Below, piece by piece: positions 47,047 through 57,024 of a stretch of DNA of 64,000 nucleotides. Positions within the stretch are counted from its first letter, which is position 1, and every line of letters begins with the position of its first letter. This DNA is from G963422445 sp963422445 (GTDB lineage: Bacteria; Pseudomonadota; Alphaproteobacteria; Thalassobaculales; Thalassobaculaceae). A program made the position numbers and the translations under genes. The DNA lies in NCBI GenBank assembly GCA_963422445.2, contig OY729512.2:2604001-2668000 (forward strand). Direction: 5' to 3'. The notes under the pieces are model-generated. The model searched no databases. It was not told the origin of the DNA and saw only the letters and a program-made list of their open reading frames with translations.

Positions 47047-48334
47047 TTATTCCTCCCGTAGGGTCAATCGGATTGCCAGATATGGTACGACGGCGTCGAT
47101 CGTCACTGCGTAGTCGGCCTCAGGCCCCGAATCAATCAGTGTGCGGAGCAACTCATCCTCGACACTGCTGCGGACCGCTTCCGGCAGTTTCCGGACAAGG
47201 TCACCCAAATCGTCGCGCAGCCTGTCCAGCAATCCGGTATCTGTATTGCCGCTGGCCAGGATCCGCAGCAGTTCACCGACCGCGTCTTCCCGTTCAGCGA
47301 GGGTTTGCGGGTCGGTTTCGGGTGTGGTGCGAACTTTCACCTTCTCGACCCATGCCGCTTCGTCACCGAGACCGACAGCGATCGAGCGAGCTTCGTTTAG
47401 AAGGTTTTCTTCGGAGCAGGCTAGTTCGGCGTGAGTCGCCGTCCGTCCGCCGATTTCAATGCGGCAGGCGAGCAGTCGGCTATCGCCCTGGTTCGCGACG
47501 GTATCGGAAATCGCAGTCTGGATCGCCTCGATGACTTGATCGCGATTTACCAGGCCGCCGGCATCAACAGGTATCGAAGCCCAGCGCACGACATCGCAAG
47601 GGACCGGGATGAGGCTGTTGACAGACAGGTCGACGACCGAAACTAGCGCAGCACCCTTGGCGCCGGTTTCACGAATATGGCGACCCTGCAGATTACCCGG
47701 AAAGACGATATGAGGATCCTTGTGAAGAATTGCTGCGCTGTGGACATGTCCGAGCGCCCAGTATTGATACCCCTTGTTCACGAGATCGGAGAGCGAGCAG
47801 GGCGCATAAGTCTCGTGGTCGCCCATTCCACCTAAGGCTGTATGGAGGACGCCGATGTTGAAGGAACCGGCTGATGGTTCCGGATAGGCGAGGGCAAGAT
47901 TGTCGGTGATGACGCGTTCGCGAAAGCTCTGACCGTGCAACGTGACCGGGTAACCCTCCATCTGGAACGTCTGCGGTTTGCGCGCGGCGAAGACATTCAC
48001 ATTCGGTGGCAGGGTCAACTGCTTCGTGATCTGGCTTTGCGCGTCGTGGTTGCCGTGCAGCAGATAGACCGGGATGCCGGCTTCGTGAAGCCGTCCCATC
48101 TGCTGGGCGAAAAACAGGTCGGTATTTATAGTCCCGCCAGTCACCGTCATACAGGTCGCCGGCAATGATCAGAAATGCGACATTTTCTTCGAGGGCGCGC
48201 CCGACAAGATTGCGCAAGGCCTCGCGGGTGGCCGAACGAATGCGTCTGACGGCATGGTCATCAAGGCCCGAAAGGCCATTGAGCGGGCTGTCGAGATGGA
48301 TGTCGGCAGCGTGAAGGAATCTGAAAGAAGACAT
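47047..48334 (-). pseudogene. YhaO-like metallophosphoesterase (SbcD-type), frameshifted
   Basis: It starts at 48334 (SSFRFLHAADIHLDSPLNGL) with the first metal-binding motif AADIHLD, then FLIIAGDLYDGDW. At about 48128 one extra A in CTATAAATACC shifts the frame; the rest (NTDLFFAQQMGRLHEAGIPVYLLHGNHDA with the GNHD motif, GVLHTALGG, YWALGHVHS with the GHxH motif) is open in the next frame to 47047. The partner yhaN starts 2 bases after its stop. All catalytic motifs are present, so one base would repair it; sequencing error should be ruled out. Confidence 0.85.
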
Positions 48335-48573
48335 GGTTTCCGGCCTGACGTCGAAAGGTCCGGCACTTGCATCTGAACTGATGACAAGGGCAGGCCGAGA
48401 GCGGAATGAATCCAGAGGGCAACCTAGGCCGGGGTACCGCCGAAGGCAAGATCGGGAGTCGCGAAACCTTGCCTGGGCCGGAATTTTGCGGCCAACGTGC
48501 AGAATGGGTCATTGACCGGTCAGCGGCGGGGCGTCAGTCTGCATGGTTGTCATCAGTTAACGTGGTCAAATCC

Positions 48574-49638
48574 ATGCATTTTGGGTGGCTTACGCTTTCA
48601 ATGTCCCCGTCTCCCGAACAGGACGCGGCGCGGATTGCCCAACTGATCGAACAGGTTCAGGAAGCCGAAAGGCTCGGTTTTGAGGATGTCTGGCTTACTG
48701 AGCACTATTTCACCGGAGAAAGCGTCTACAATGACGCAATCCTGTTTGCTGCGGCCTTGGCGATGCGCACCAAACGCATTCGCCTGGGGTTCGCCGTCGT
48801 GCAGATGCCGTTTCACCATCCGGTTCGGCTGGCGACACAACTCGCTCTTCTCGACAATCTATCGGGCGGCCGCGTCGATGTCGGCGTTGGCAAAGGCACG
48901 ATCTACAACGAATACGAATTTGTCGGCCACGGCATGCGAAGCGACGACAGCCGCGAACGCATGCAGGAGGCGGTCGACATCCTTCAGCGGGCATGGCGGG
49001 AGGCGCCGCTCTCCTATGACGGTCGCTACTACCAGCTTGAAATTCCGGCGATCCGGCCAGTGCCGGTCCAGCGTCCGGGACCGCCAATCTGGCGTGGCGT
49101 GATTTCACCGGGATCTTTTACCGAATGCGGACGTCTCGGGATTCCGATACTGACCTCACGCCTGCCGGTTGACCGGATCGGTGAACGCTGGGCGCTTTAT
49201 GAGCGGGGATTGCTGGACGGCGGACACGATGCCGCGACCCGTGGCCGGCTGCTCGAACAGAGCGCGTTATGGCGCTATGTCTATGTCGCCGAGTCCGACG
49301 CGCAGGCAGAGGATGAACTGTCCGAACTGTTGACCCGGACCCGTGTCCACATGATGCATGTCCGTGAGGCCTACAATCCGGCCGATTTCACCCCCGATCC
49401 CGCAACGCTCAACGCCTGGACCGATCCGGCAGTGAGTCATGACAAGGGGGTGGCGATGGCGCTGGAGACCGGGTCCATCTACGGTTCGCCCGTCAAAGTC
49501 AGCGAACAGGTCGCGGAACTCCGGGATGCCGGGGTTCGCCATCTGCTGTGCCAGACTGGGTTCGGCGACATGGACCATTCGCAGAATCTTGCGTCAATGC
49601 GCCGGTTCGGCGCCGGGGTCATGCCCGCCTTCACATGA
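48574..49638 (+). CDS. LLM-class flavin-dependent oxidoreductase
   Basis: The 354-aa protein has the bacterial luciferase-like TIM barrel: MHFGWLTLSMSPSPEQD, then AERLGFEDVWLTEHYF, IRLGFAVVQMPFHHPVRLATQLALLDNLSGGRVDVGVGKG and a C-terminal GSPVKVSEQVAELRDAGVRHLLCQTGFG. The start at 48574 gives the conserved N-terminus; the frame is open to 48406 without family likeness. It oxidises an unknown substrate with reduced FMN, probably as a monooxygenase. It stands alone, divergent from yhaO (239 bases between) and with an IS remnant after it. Confidence 0.9.
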   Translation: MHFGWLTLSMSPSPEQDAARIAQLIEQVQEAERLGFEDVWLTEHYFTGESVYNDAILFAAALAMRTKRIRLGFAVVQMPFHHPVRLATQLALLDNLSGGRVDVGVGKGTIYNEYEFVGHGMRSDDSRERMQEAVDILQRAWREAPLSYDGRYYQLEIPAIRPVPVQRPGPPIWRGVISPGSFTECGRLGIPILTSRLPVDRIGERWALYERGLLDGGHDAATRGRLLEQSALWRYVYVAESDAQAEDELSELLTRTRVHMMHVREAYNPADFTPDPATLNAWTDPAVSHDKGVAMALETGSIYGSPVKVSEQVAELRDAGVRHLLCQTGFGDMDHSQNLASMRRFGAGVMPAFT

Positions 49639-50817
49639 TGTTTCCGTGACCAGCGGCCGACCAAATCGCGCAGATGAATGGTCGCAGGACGGCGATCCTA
49701 TACCAGGTTCGCCCTGTTTTTCTCATGCCTGCCGATTATGTGATCGACCGCACGAATCGGGCCTTCACGGCGCGTTGCCCCCGGATCGGCCGGCCGATCC
49801 GGCGCGGCGTGTTGTCGGTCAGGCGATCCTGGAGACAGCCGTCGCGTTGTGCGGGCGGCGGACACACCGGTGGTGTCGTGGTTTCGGGAGAGCGGTCTCG
49901 GTCAGAAGGGCGTGAAGAGCGCCTTCATGCCGTCCTTGCGTCGATAGCTGAAGGCGCGCGGGCTCTCGGCGAAGCCCCTCTTCGGTTTGCCGATCTTGCG
50001 ATTGTCCCCCAGGATCACGGCGATCGCGATGGTGTTGATGATGGCACTGTTGGACGGTGAGGATCGGGTGCGGGCGGTCCAATCGCCTTCTTTGAAGATG
50101 ACATCCCGGACAGGGTGATGGCGCTCGATCAGCCGGTGACCGCGGGTCTAGGCGAGCCGGTCTTGCGGTGTTTGCGCGGCTGGCGTCGACGGCGGTCATG
50201 CCGATGGTGGACTCGGTGGATTCGTCTTCGGTTGTCTTGTCCATGCTGTGACGGGTCACCCGGACGATCTGTTTCACATGCGGATCATTGATCCTTAGCC
50301 TGTGGCGGTATGAAGACCGCAATGCTGCGCTGCTCGATGCGGCCATGCGCGAGGGTGCCCTCGTCCTGGCAATGCCCCGTCGCCTCGGTCTACCACTCGC
50401 ATATCGTCAGCGTGGTCCAGGTTTCGGGCGCATTGCCTTTGATTGTGAACAGATCGTCAGCCTTGTGTGTCCCGACGATGATCCGGGCGGTATCGCGGGT
50501 GGTATGGAGAGCATCGAGGGTGATGACGCGGCCGGCGATCGGGAGGGTTCCGAGGACCGCCCGGACGGCTGCGATGTCACCACCCTGGTCGACCAGGGTC
50601 ACGGTTTCATGATGATCCTCGCTGTTGCGATTGGCGCCGCGGATGCGCTTGCCGTCGACGGCAAAGGCTTGTGCGATGTGCAGACGTGGTTGCCCATGGC
50701 GTTGAAGCACCGCTTGTCTCTGCTCCGGGTCGAGGGTCTGCATGACCCGATGCAGGGGCGATCCGGTGGCCGACTCATGGCGACCGGTGACCGTGTTCTT
50801 CCAGCTGCCAATGGCTG

Positions 50818-51720
50818 CTAGTGGATTGATTTCAACGTTTGAGCCCCTCTTTTTCTTGCGGCGATGATGGTATCGGGATCGGCGGTCCAGACGAAGGGCT
50901 TGGCTTCGGTGGTGTTGTGTTCGTCGATGACGCGGCGGATGGCGTCCTGGAGTTCGCGTACGGAGCGGAAGACGCCGTATTTGAGACGGCGTCGTGTCCG
51001 CTTGGCGAAGACGTCTTCGAGCGCGTTCAGCCACGCGCTCGAGGTGGGGGTGACGTGGAAGGTCGAGCGCGGATGGCGTGCGAGCCAGACCTGGACGTCC
51101 TTGTGCTTGTGAGTGGCGTCGTTGTCGAGGATGGCATGGACCGGGACGCCGGCGGGTATCGTGCGCGCGATGCGGTTGAGGAATTTCAGGAACTCCTGGT
51201 GGCGATGCCGGCTGGCGTGCTGGCCGATGACCGTGCCGTCGAGCACGGTCAGGGCGGCAAACAGCGTCGTCGTGCCGTTGCGCTTGTAATCATGTGTCAT
51301 GGTGGCGCCGCGGCCTTTCTTCAGCGGCAGGCCGGGCTGTGTGCGGTCGCGGGCCTGACTGTGCGACGTGTCATCGCCCGCAGCGTCCAGTGGGTCGCCG
51401 CGTAAGGCGGCGAGGTGTGGGTCAACCCTACGATCTTCGCCACCGGCTCAGGAGCCGGACGCGTCTTGCCCGGCGGACGCGTCTTGTCCCGCAGAAGTCC
51501 GTCCACACCTTCGTCCATAGAAGCGGTCCTGCCAGCGCCGGACACTGTTCTTCGCCTTGCCGGTCTCTCTCATGATGGCCATCGTGCCGAGCCCGTCGTC
51601 GCTCAGAAGAACGATGCGCGCCCGCCAGACGTGCTTCTGCGGGCTCTTCGGGTCCGGGACAACCGTTTCAAAGCGACGCCGGTTGTCCGAAGTGAGCGTG
51701 AATGAAACACCAGGGCGCAT
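50818..51720 (-). pseudogene. IS630-family transposase of copy C, frameshifted
   Basis: It starts at 51720 (MRPGVSFTLTSDNRRRF) with the helix-turn-helix part HVWRARIVLLSDDGLGTMAIMRETGKAKNSV. The middle frame has DEGVDGLLRDKTRPPGK and the last frame the DDE domain: THDYKRNGTTTLFAAL, VHAILDNDATHKHKDV (second Asp) and TPTSSAWLNALEDVF (Glu). Two frame changes (near 51500 and 51320) and loss of the segment with the first Asp make it inactive. Its stop codon TAG is formed with the flanking TA. Confidence 0.78.
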
Positions 51721-51789
51721 CTTGCAAACCTCCGTGATCGACAAATCAGAAGAATACAATAATGGATATACCTGTAACGATCAATCCAC
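50821..51789 (-). mobile_element. IS630-family element, copy C, inside the DUF4338-ISAs1 gene
   Basis: A 969-bp element with perfect 10-bp inverted ends GTGGATTGAT. It interrupts the fused gene between GHTDP and AAIGSWKN. TA is present on the left edge only; the right edge reads CG, so the target duplication has changed or the junction suffered a small loss. It is a different IS630 type from copies A/B and from the element at 26041. Confidence 0.75.
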
Positions 51790-52752
51790 CGGGTCCGTAT
51801 GACCCATAAGACGAGACAGCAGACCCATCGACAGCACGGAGGCCATGCTGTGCTTACGTTCCCCCGGACATCGTCAATCTGCGCGACGTTTGCGTCAATC
51901 GACGGCAACGGCCCGATGCTCTGGTTCGAGATCCCGGCTTTCAGCTCCCACGCCGCCAGAAGCGCGTCGGGCGGGCGCAACCGGCGGCAGGCGTCGCGTC
52001 GCAACGACAGACCATAAAGCTGCCTGGGATTGCCATGCGATTCGGTATAGCGGCCGTTGCTGCGCGTATGGCCCTTGCTGGCGCCCGGAAGGCGCCAGTT
52101 CGTCGCGGCGTACAGGGTTCCCGAGAACGACTTCGGATCCACAAACGTTCCGCCGGCAACAGAGGATGGCCATACACCGCCTGCCAGTCCGCGCTCAGGC
52201 GTTCCGTCATCCGCGCCAGTGCAAAACGGGCCAGGTCGGGAAATACGCCCGGTTTGCCGGGCACGAGAAACCGGGTGTTGTTGCCGATCAGATGAAGACG
52301 CTGGATCTGCTCCGCCGGAGCCCGACCGATGCACCGGTCCCGCGGCGCACAGTTGAAGGCAGCGGTCTGCCAGCCGGCGACCGCGATCCATTGGTCGTGC
52401 CACAGGGCCACATGGCGCAAACCGCGACCGGCAAAGCCGTTGAACCCAGGATAACGACAGGCTGTGACCACAGTATCCCAACCCACCCGCTCGTCAGGAT
52501 GAGCCAGACGAATCTCGATATTCGCCAAGTCGAAACCGACCGGTTGTGTTTTGAAAATCCGATGTTTTAAAATCATGCAGGTGGCGGTCGAATGAACATG
52601 CAAAGCTAGTCAAAATTGGCTCAACTGGAAAAATGGCAAAATCACGCCAAATCACTCAGCGTGGGATCGCTGGTCGCAGGGTCTGGTCTTGCGCAGCCAT
52701 ATGGAATATGCAGTAATCTGTTGTCGAGTTCGCACAAAGAACAGGTCGGGAC

Positions 52753-53250
52753 ATGGTGGAGAATTCGAACTCAATTACTGATCGCTCTGGAACGTTGGGC
52801 TATGGCGCAACTGCTGGGTTCGTGCCGGAGATCCCGCGCCGAACCTACACCATTCCCGGGATGTCGAGCTCGTCGGCTCGTCGGCGGCCGGATATGCCGA
52901 TCGCCGAAAATTGCCTCGCGGTTGGTTGCGGCGTGCATCTGACCGGAACGATCGAATCCTGCGATTCGCTGATCGTTGAAGGTTTTGTCGAGGCGGATGT
53001 TGACGATTGCCAATCGTTCGAACTGACCGAACTCGGGCGTTACTCCGGCAAGATCAAGGCCAATATCGCGGTTGTCGACGGAACCTTCGAAGGGACGCTG
53101 ACCGTTACGGAGCGTCTTTCGGTGCGCTCGACAGGCCGTATTACCGGAGTCGTCTGGTTCAACGGAATCGAGATCGAACCCGGTGGGCGGATCGACGGTG
53201 AGATGCGCCCGCTGTCAGCAGGGGCGGAAGCTGCTGTCGTCACGCCGTGA
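52753..53250 (+). CDS. Bactofilin family protein
   Basis: The 165-aa protein has an unstructured N-terminus (about 55 residues) and then the bactofilin beta-helix (LAVGCGVHLTGTIESCDSLIVEGFVEADVDDC, YSGKIKANIAVVDGTFEGTLTVTERLSVRSTGRITGVVWFNGIEIEPGGRIDGEM), with the short turns typical of this polymer-forming cytoskeletal family. Bactofilins act in cell shape, stalks or polar localisation in alphaproteobacteria. The upstream 150 bases are AT-richer and hold its promoter. It is convergent with purD. Confidence 0.9.
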   Translation: MVENSNSITDRSGTLGYGATAGFVPEIPRRTYTIPGMSSSSARRRPDMPIAENCLAVGCGVHLTGTIESCDSLIVEGFVEADVDDCQSFELTELGRYSGKIKANIAVVDGTFEGTLTVTERLSVRSTGRITGVVWFNGIEIEPGGRIDGEMRPLSAGAEAAVVTP

Positions 53251-53335
53251 TCTCTGTCCAGCCTGCGCCGGATCAGTACAGATTCGCGAATTGTCCGGGA
53301 GTCGTAATGGCTGTGCGGATCGCGGCGGGCGGTAA

Positions 53336-54607
53336 CTACCGTTGCAGGGCCCGCCAAGCGATGTCTCGGCGGCAAAATCCGTCCGGCCAGTCGATGCGAT
53401 CAACAGCGCCATAGGCATGATCTCTGGCCGACCCGATCGTATCGCCGAGCGCCGTAACGCCAAGTACACGACCGCCGTTTGCCACGAGGTCGCCGTCATC
53501 CGACAGGACCGTGCCTGCGTGGAAAACCATTATGTCGTCGTCCGGCGGGTCCAGAGTCCCCCGGATCACGGAGCCTTTGTCGTAAGCGTCAGGATAGCCG
53601 TTTGCAGCCATCACGACACAAACCGCCGCCTCGTCGAGCCAGCGCAGATCGAAACTGCCAAGCTGTCCGTCCGACGCCGCAATCAGGGCTGGCAGCAAAT
53701 CGCTCATCAGCCGAAAGATCAGCACCTGACATTCGGGATCGCCGAAACGGACATTGTACTCGATGAGTTGCGGACCTGACGCCGTGATCATCAATCCGGC
53801 GTAAAGCACCCCCTTGAACGGATGGCCTTCCGATGCCATGCCGCGCACGGTCGGCATGATGATATCCGTCATCACCTGTTCGGTCATCGCGTCGTCGATC
53901 ACCGGTGCTGGGGAATAGGCGCCCATGCCGCCAGTATTCGGGCCGGTATCGCCGTCACCGACGCGTTTGTGATCCTGCGCCGTGGCGAGCGGAATCGCGT
54001 GTGTGCCGTCAACCAACGCGAAAAAGCTCGCTTCTTCGCCGATCAGGCAGTCCTCGATCACGACGGAAGCGCCGGCAGACCCGAACACTGAATTGGTCAT
54101 CATTGCGGTCACTGCCGCTTCCGCTTCATCCACCGTGGTTGCGACCGTCACACCCTTGCCGGCGGCAAGTCCGTCCGCCTTGATCACGATTGGCGTACCC
54201 TGTTGCCGGATATATGCGAGGGCCGGTTCGGGAGAAACAAAACACTGAAACCTGGCCGTCGGTATCGAATGCCGGGAACAGAACGCCTTGGTGAATGCCT
54301 TTGACCCCTCAAGGGCTGCCGCGGCCGCGTGCGGTCCGAAAGCCTTGATCCCGGTATCGTCGAGCCTGTCGACCAGCCCAGCCACAAGCGGGGCCTCCGG
54401 ACCGACAACCACGAAATCGATCGCCTGGGACCGGGCGAAACCGATAATCCCGTCAATGTCCGTGACCCGCAACGGCACGCATTCGGCGTGCTTTGCTATT
54501 CCCGCATTGCCTGGAGCGCAGTAAAGGGCGTCACAGAGCGGCGAGGCGGCAATGGCCCAGCACAGGGCATGCTCGCGTCCGCCCGACCCAATCACGAGAA
54601 TCCTCAT
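53336..54607 (-). CDS. purD: Phosphoribosylamine-glycine ligase
   Basis: The 423-aa GAR synthetase of purine synthesis is an ATP-grasp ligase. The start at 54607 (MRILVIGSGGREHALCWAI) gives the family N-terminus; the frame stays open 25 codons further. ATP-grasp parts: VIKADGLAAGKGV, EDCLIGEEASFFALVDG, GPNTGGMGAYSPAPV and EYNVRFGDPECQVL with metal-binding residues. Length is normal. It is divergent from xseA with only 54 bases between the two starts, so their promoters overlap. Confidence 0.95.
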   Translation of the reverse strand: MRILVIGSGGREHALCWAIAASPLCDALYCAPGNAGIAKHAECVPLRVTDIDGIIGFARSQAIDFVVVGPEAPLVAGLVDRLDDTGIKAFGPHAAAAALEGSKAFTKAFCSRHSIPTARFQCFVSPEPALAYIRQQGTPIVIKADGLAAGKGVTVATTVDEAEAAVTAMMTNSVFGSAGASVVIEDCLIGEEASFFALVDGTHAIPLATAQDHKRVGDGDTGPNTGGMGAYSPAPVIDDAMTEQVMTDIIMPTVRGMASEGHPFKGVLYAGLMITASGPQLIEYNVRFGDPECQVLIFRLMSDLLPALIAASDGQLGSFDLRWLDEAAVCVVMAANGYPDAYDKGSVIRGTLDPPDDDIMVFHAGTVLSDDGDLVANGGRVLGVTALGDTIGSARDHAYGAVDRIDWPDGFCRRDIAWRALQR

Positions 54608-54661
54608 TTGAGATACCCCACGATCTTTCGTCGCCGCGACTTGTAGCATAGAATTCGGTTC

Positions 54662-56215
54662 ATGGATGACAGTTTCCTTCACCGCCGGGGCAATCTGCCG
54701 GAACTCTCAGTCAGCGAGCTTTCGCAAGAAATTAAGAGCACGCTCGGCAGGGCGTTCGATCGCGTTCGCGTTCGCGGCGAGATTACCAAGCTGACCGACC
54801 ATCGGTCAGGCCATCTGTATCTGACCCTGACCGAAAATGACGCAGCGCTCGACGCGCTATGCTGGCGCAGCAGCCGGAGCCGACTTTCGATCAAACCGGA
54901 AGACGGAATGGAAGTGATCTGCACCGGGTCGGTTTCGGCCTACGCGCCGCGGTCCAGATACCAACTGGTGATCGAGCAGATGGAGTTGGCGGGCGAGGGG
55001 GCTTTGCTCAAGCTGCTTGAAGATCGCCGCCGCCGTCTGCGCGACGAAGGCCTGTTTGACCAGGACCGCAAGCAGCCGCTGCCGGACATGCCGCAAGTGA
55101 TCGGGGTCATCACGTCGCCAACCGGGTCGGTCATCCGTGATATCCTGCATCGTCTGAACGACCGGTTTCCCGTTCATGTTCTGGTTTGGCCGGTGCAGGT
55201 CCAGGGAACCGGCGCAAAGGAACAGATCGCCGCCGCGATCGAAGGCTTCAATGCGCTCAAAGATGGTCCGGTTGGTGCCCTGCCAAGGCCCGATCTGCTG
55301 ATTGTCGCACGGGGCGGGGGCAGTCTGGAGGACCTCTGGCCGTTCAACGAGGAAGAGGTGGTACAGGCGGCAGCGGCCAGTTCGATTCCGCTGATATCGG
55401 CGGTGGGTCACGAAACCGACACGACGCTGATTGATCTGGCGGCTGACCGGCGTGCACCGACGCCAACTGCCGCGGCCGAGTTCGCGGTGCCGATTCGCTC
55501 GGAACTGCTGGCGCAGGTCAACAGCAATGACTTGAGATTGTTCAACGCCGTAACCCGGCAAATCGCCGAACAGCGTACCGGTCTTTCCGGTCTGGCCCGT
55601 GGCCTCGGCGACCCGCATTCGGTCATCGAGACTCGGGCCCAGACTGTCGATTATCTTGAACAGCGACTCGCTGCTTCGTTGCAGCAACGGCTTGATCAGC
55701 AGGCTCTCGTCATGGCCCGGCTTGCGGATCGGCTGCCACGGCCTGAAGTCAAACTGGCCGAGACCGGTGGTGTGCTCGCGGTTTTCGGACAGCGGCTGCT
55801 CAACGCCGGGACCGCCCGGATTGAACGCAGTCTGGCAGGGTTCGACAGGGTCGCGGTGCGGGTCCGGTTCGAACCGCTGTCGCGGCGGCTCGAACAAGCC
55901 GACAATGGCCTTGTCGCCGTCGCAAGGCAGCTCCGGCACGCGGCCGGCCGGCGTCTCGCCGAAGCCGTCAACCAGCTCGCGGGCCTCGTGCGTTTGCTGC
56001 GGTCGGGATCGTACGAGCGCATTCTCGAACGAGGCTTCGTCCTGGCGCGCGATCAGTCCGGTACCGCAATTAGCCGTCTGACGGACACCAGGCCCGGCCA
56101 AAAGATCTCGCTGCGTTTCAGCGACGGCGAAACCGGCGCCGTTATCGGCGGGGCGCCGCGTCGCCGCAAGTCTCCCGATCCCGTCCCCGAGGATGATCAG
56201 GGAAGCCTTTTTTGA
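54662..56215 (+). CDS. xseA: Exodeoxyribonuclease VII large subunit
   Basis: The 517-aa large subunit of the single-strand-specific exonuclease VII. The N-terminal OB-fold domain (VRVRGEITKLTDHRSGHLYLTL) is followed by the catalytic core (VIGVITSPTGSVIRDILHR, ARGGGSLEDLWPFNEEEVV, SAVGHETDTTLIDLAADRRAPTPTAAAE) and a long helical C-terminal part. The small subunit gene xseB is not adjacent. The stop codon overlaps the start of the M23 peptidase gene. Confidence 0.95.
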   Translation: MDDSFLHRRGNLPELSVSELSQEIKSTLGRAFDRVRVRGEITKLTDHRSGHLYLTLTENDAALDALCWRSSRSRLSIKPEDGMEVICTGSVSAYAPRSRYQLVIEQMELAGEGALLKLLEDRRRRLRDEGLFDQDRKQPLPDMPQVIGVITSPTGSVIRDILHRLNDRFPVHVLVWPVQVQGTGAKEQIAAAIEGFNALKDGPVGALPRPDLLIVARGGGSLEDLWPFNEEEVVQAAAASSIPLISAVGHETDTTLIDLAADRRAPTPTAAAEFAVPIRSELLAQVNSNDLRLFNAVTRQIAEQRTGLSGLARGLGDPHSVIETRAQTVDYLEQRLAASLQQRLDQQALVMARLADRLPRPEVKLAETGGVLAVFGQRLLNAGTARIERSLAGFDRVAVRVRFEPLSRRLEQADNGLVAVARQLRHAAGRRLAEAVNQLAGLVRLLRSGSYERILERGFVLARDQSGTAISRLTDTRPGQKISLRFSDGETGAVIGGAPRRRKSPDPVPEDDQGSLF

Positions 56216-57018
56216 GAGCGGTCCTGAGCGTTCTTCTGCTGGGGGTACTGATCGGGCCAGTTCTGGCGGAAACCCGGCTGGAGGGCCAGTTCCAGCAGGG
56301 CGGGCTGGTCATTGGCATAACCGATCCGGACAACATCGTGAGGCTCGGCGACCGGCGCCTCCGCGTGGCGCTGGACGGGACGTTCGTGTTCGGGTTTCAT
56401 CGCGATGCGCCGGGCGCGGAGATACTGCGCGTGACGGCGCCCGACGGCCGGACCGAACGCCAAAGCCTGACAATCGAAAAGCGCGATTACGATATCCAGA
56501 GAATTGACGGATTGCCGGAAGCCCAGATCACGCCGCCGGCAAGAGTCCTCGACCGCATCAGGCGCGAGGCGGCGGTGATCCGCGAGCGTCGCGCCCGCGA
56601 TACCGCCGAACCCCTGTTCCTGTCGGGGTTCATCAGGCCGGCGCCCGGCCGGATTACCGGTGTTTACGGATCCTTGCGCATACTCAACGGCAAGCCCCGG
56701 CGTCCGCATTACGGGATTGACTTTGCAGCACCCGAGGGAACGCCGGTGGTGGCACCGGCCGACGGCATCGTGACTCTCGCCGAGCCGGATCTGTACTACT
56801 CGGGCGGCACTGTCATTCTCGACCATGGTCATGGCCTCAGTTCGGCCTTCCTGCATATGGCCAGCCTTGCCGTCAAGGCGTGCGACCGGCTGTCGCAGGG
56901 CGATGTTCTGGGGACTGTCGGCGCCACGGGTCGGGCGACCGGGCCGCATCTCGACTGGCGCATCAACTGGTTCGAGCGACGCCTCGACCCGGGCCTGCTG
57001 CTTCCGGCGCCGCGTTGA
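56212..57018 (+). CDS. M23 family metallopeptidase, exported
   Basis: The 268-aa protein has a TTG start that overlaps the xseA stop (TTGA), with AGGGAAG upstream as ribosome site; no in-frame ATG fits. Residues 1-19 are a signal peptide ending in VLA, so it works in the periplasm on peptidoglycan cross-links. The C-terminal LytM/M23 domain (about 140-262) has the zinc motif HYGID (His166, Asp170), the catalytic segment HGLSSAFLH and GPHLDWR (His246). In the last motif Asp replaces the second His of HxH, a variant found in one M23 subfamily. It may be a cell-division or envelope endopeptidase. Confidence 0.88.
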   Translation: MRAVLSVLLLGVLIGPVLAETRLEGQFQQGGLVIGITDPDNIVRLGDRRLRVALDGTFVFGFHRDAPGAEILRVTAPDGRTERQSLTIEKRDYDIQRIDGLPEAQITPPARVLDRIRREAAVIRERRARDTAEPLFLSGFIRPAPGRITGVYGSLRILNGKPRRPHYGIDFAAPEGTPVVAPADGIVTLAEPDLYYSGGTVILDHGHGLSSAFLHMASLAVKACDRLSQGDVLGTVGATGRATGPHLDWRINWFERRLDPGLLLPAPR

Positions 57019-57024
57019 TGACCG

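Larger units (their letters stand above)
49902..52603 (-). pseudogene. DUF4338 (DruA-like) domain fused to ISAs1-type transposase, split by IS630
   Basis: From 52603 (or the ATG at 52576) the DUF4338 domain reads YPGFNGFAGRGLRHVALWHDQWIAVAGW, HLIGNNTRFLVPGKPG, ARMTERLSADWQAVYGHPLL and, after one missing base near 52140, TFVDPKSFSGTLYAATNW. It continues to IDANVAQIDDVRG and, with a second shift near 51855, RGERKHSMASVLSMGLLSRLMGHTD, the ISAs1 N-terminal signature. IS630 copy C (50821-51789) follows. Beyond it, LAAIGSWKN, QAFAVDGKRIRGANRN, VITLDALHTTRDT and FTIKGNAPETW complete the DDE part, ending with RRKDGMKALFTPF at 49902 after more frame changes. Confidence 0.78.
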
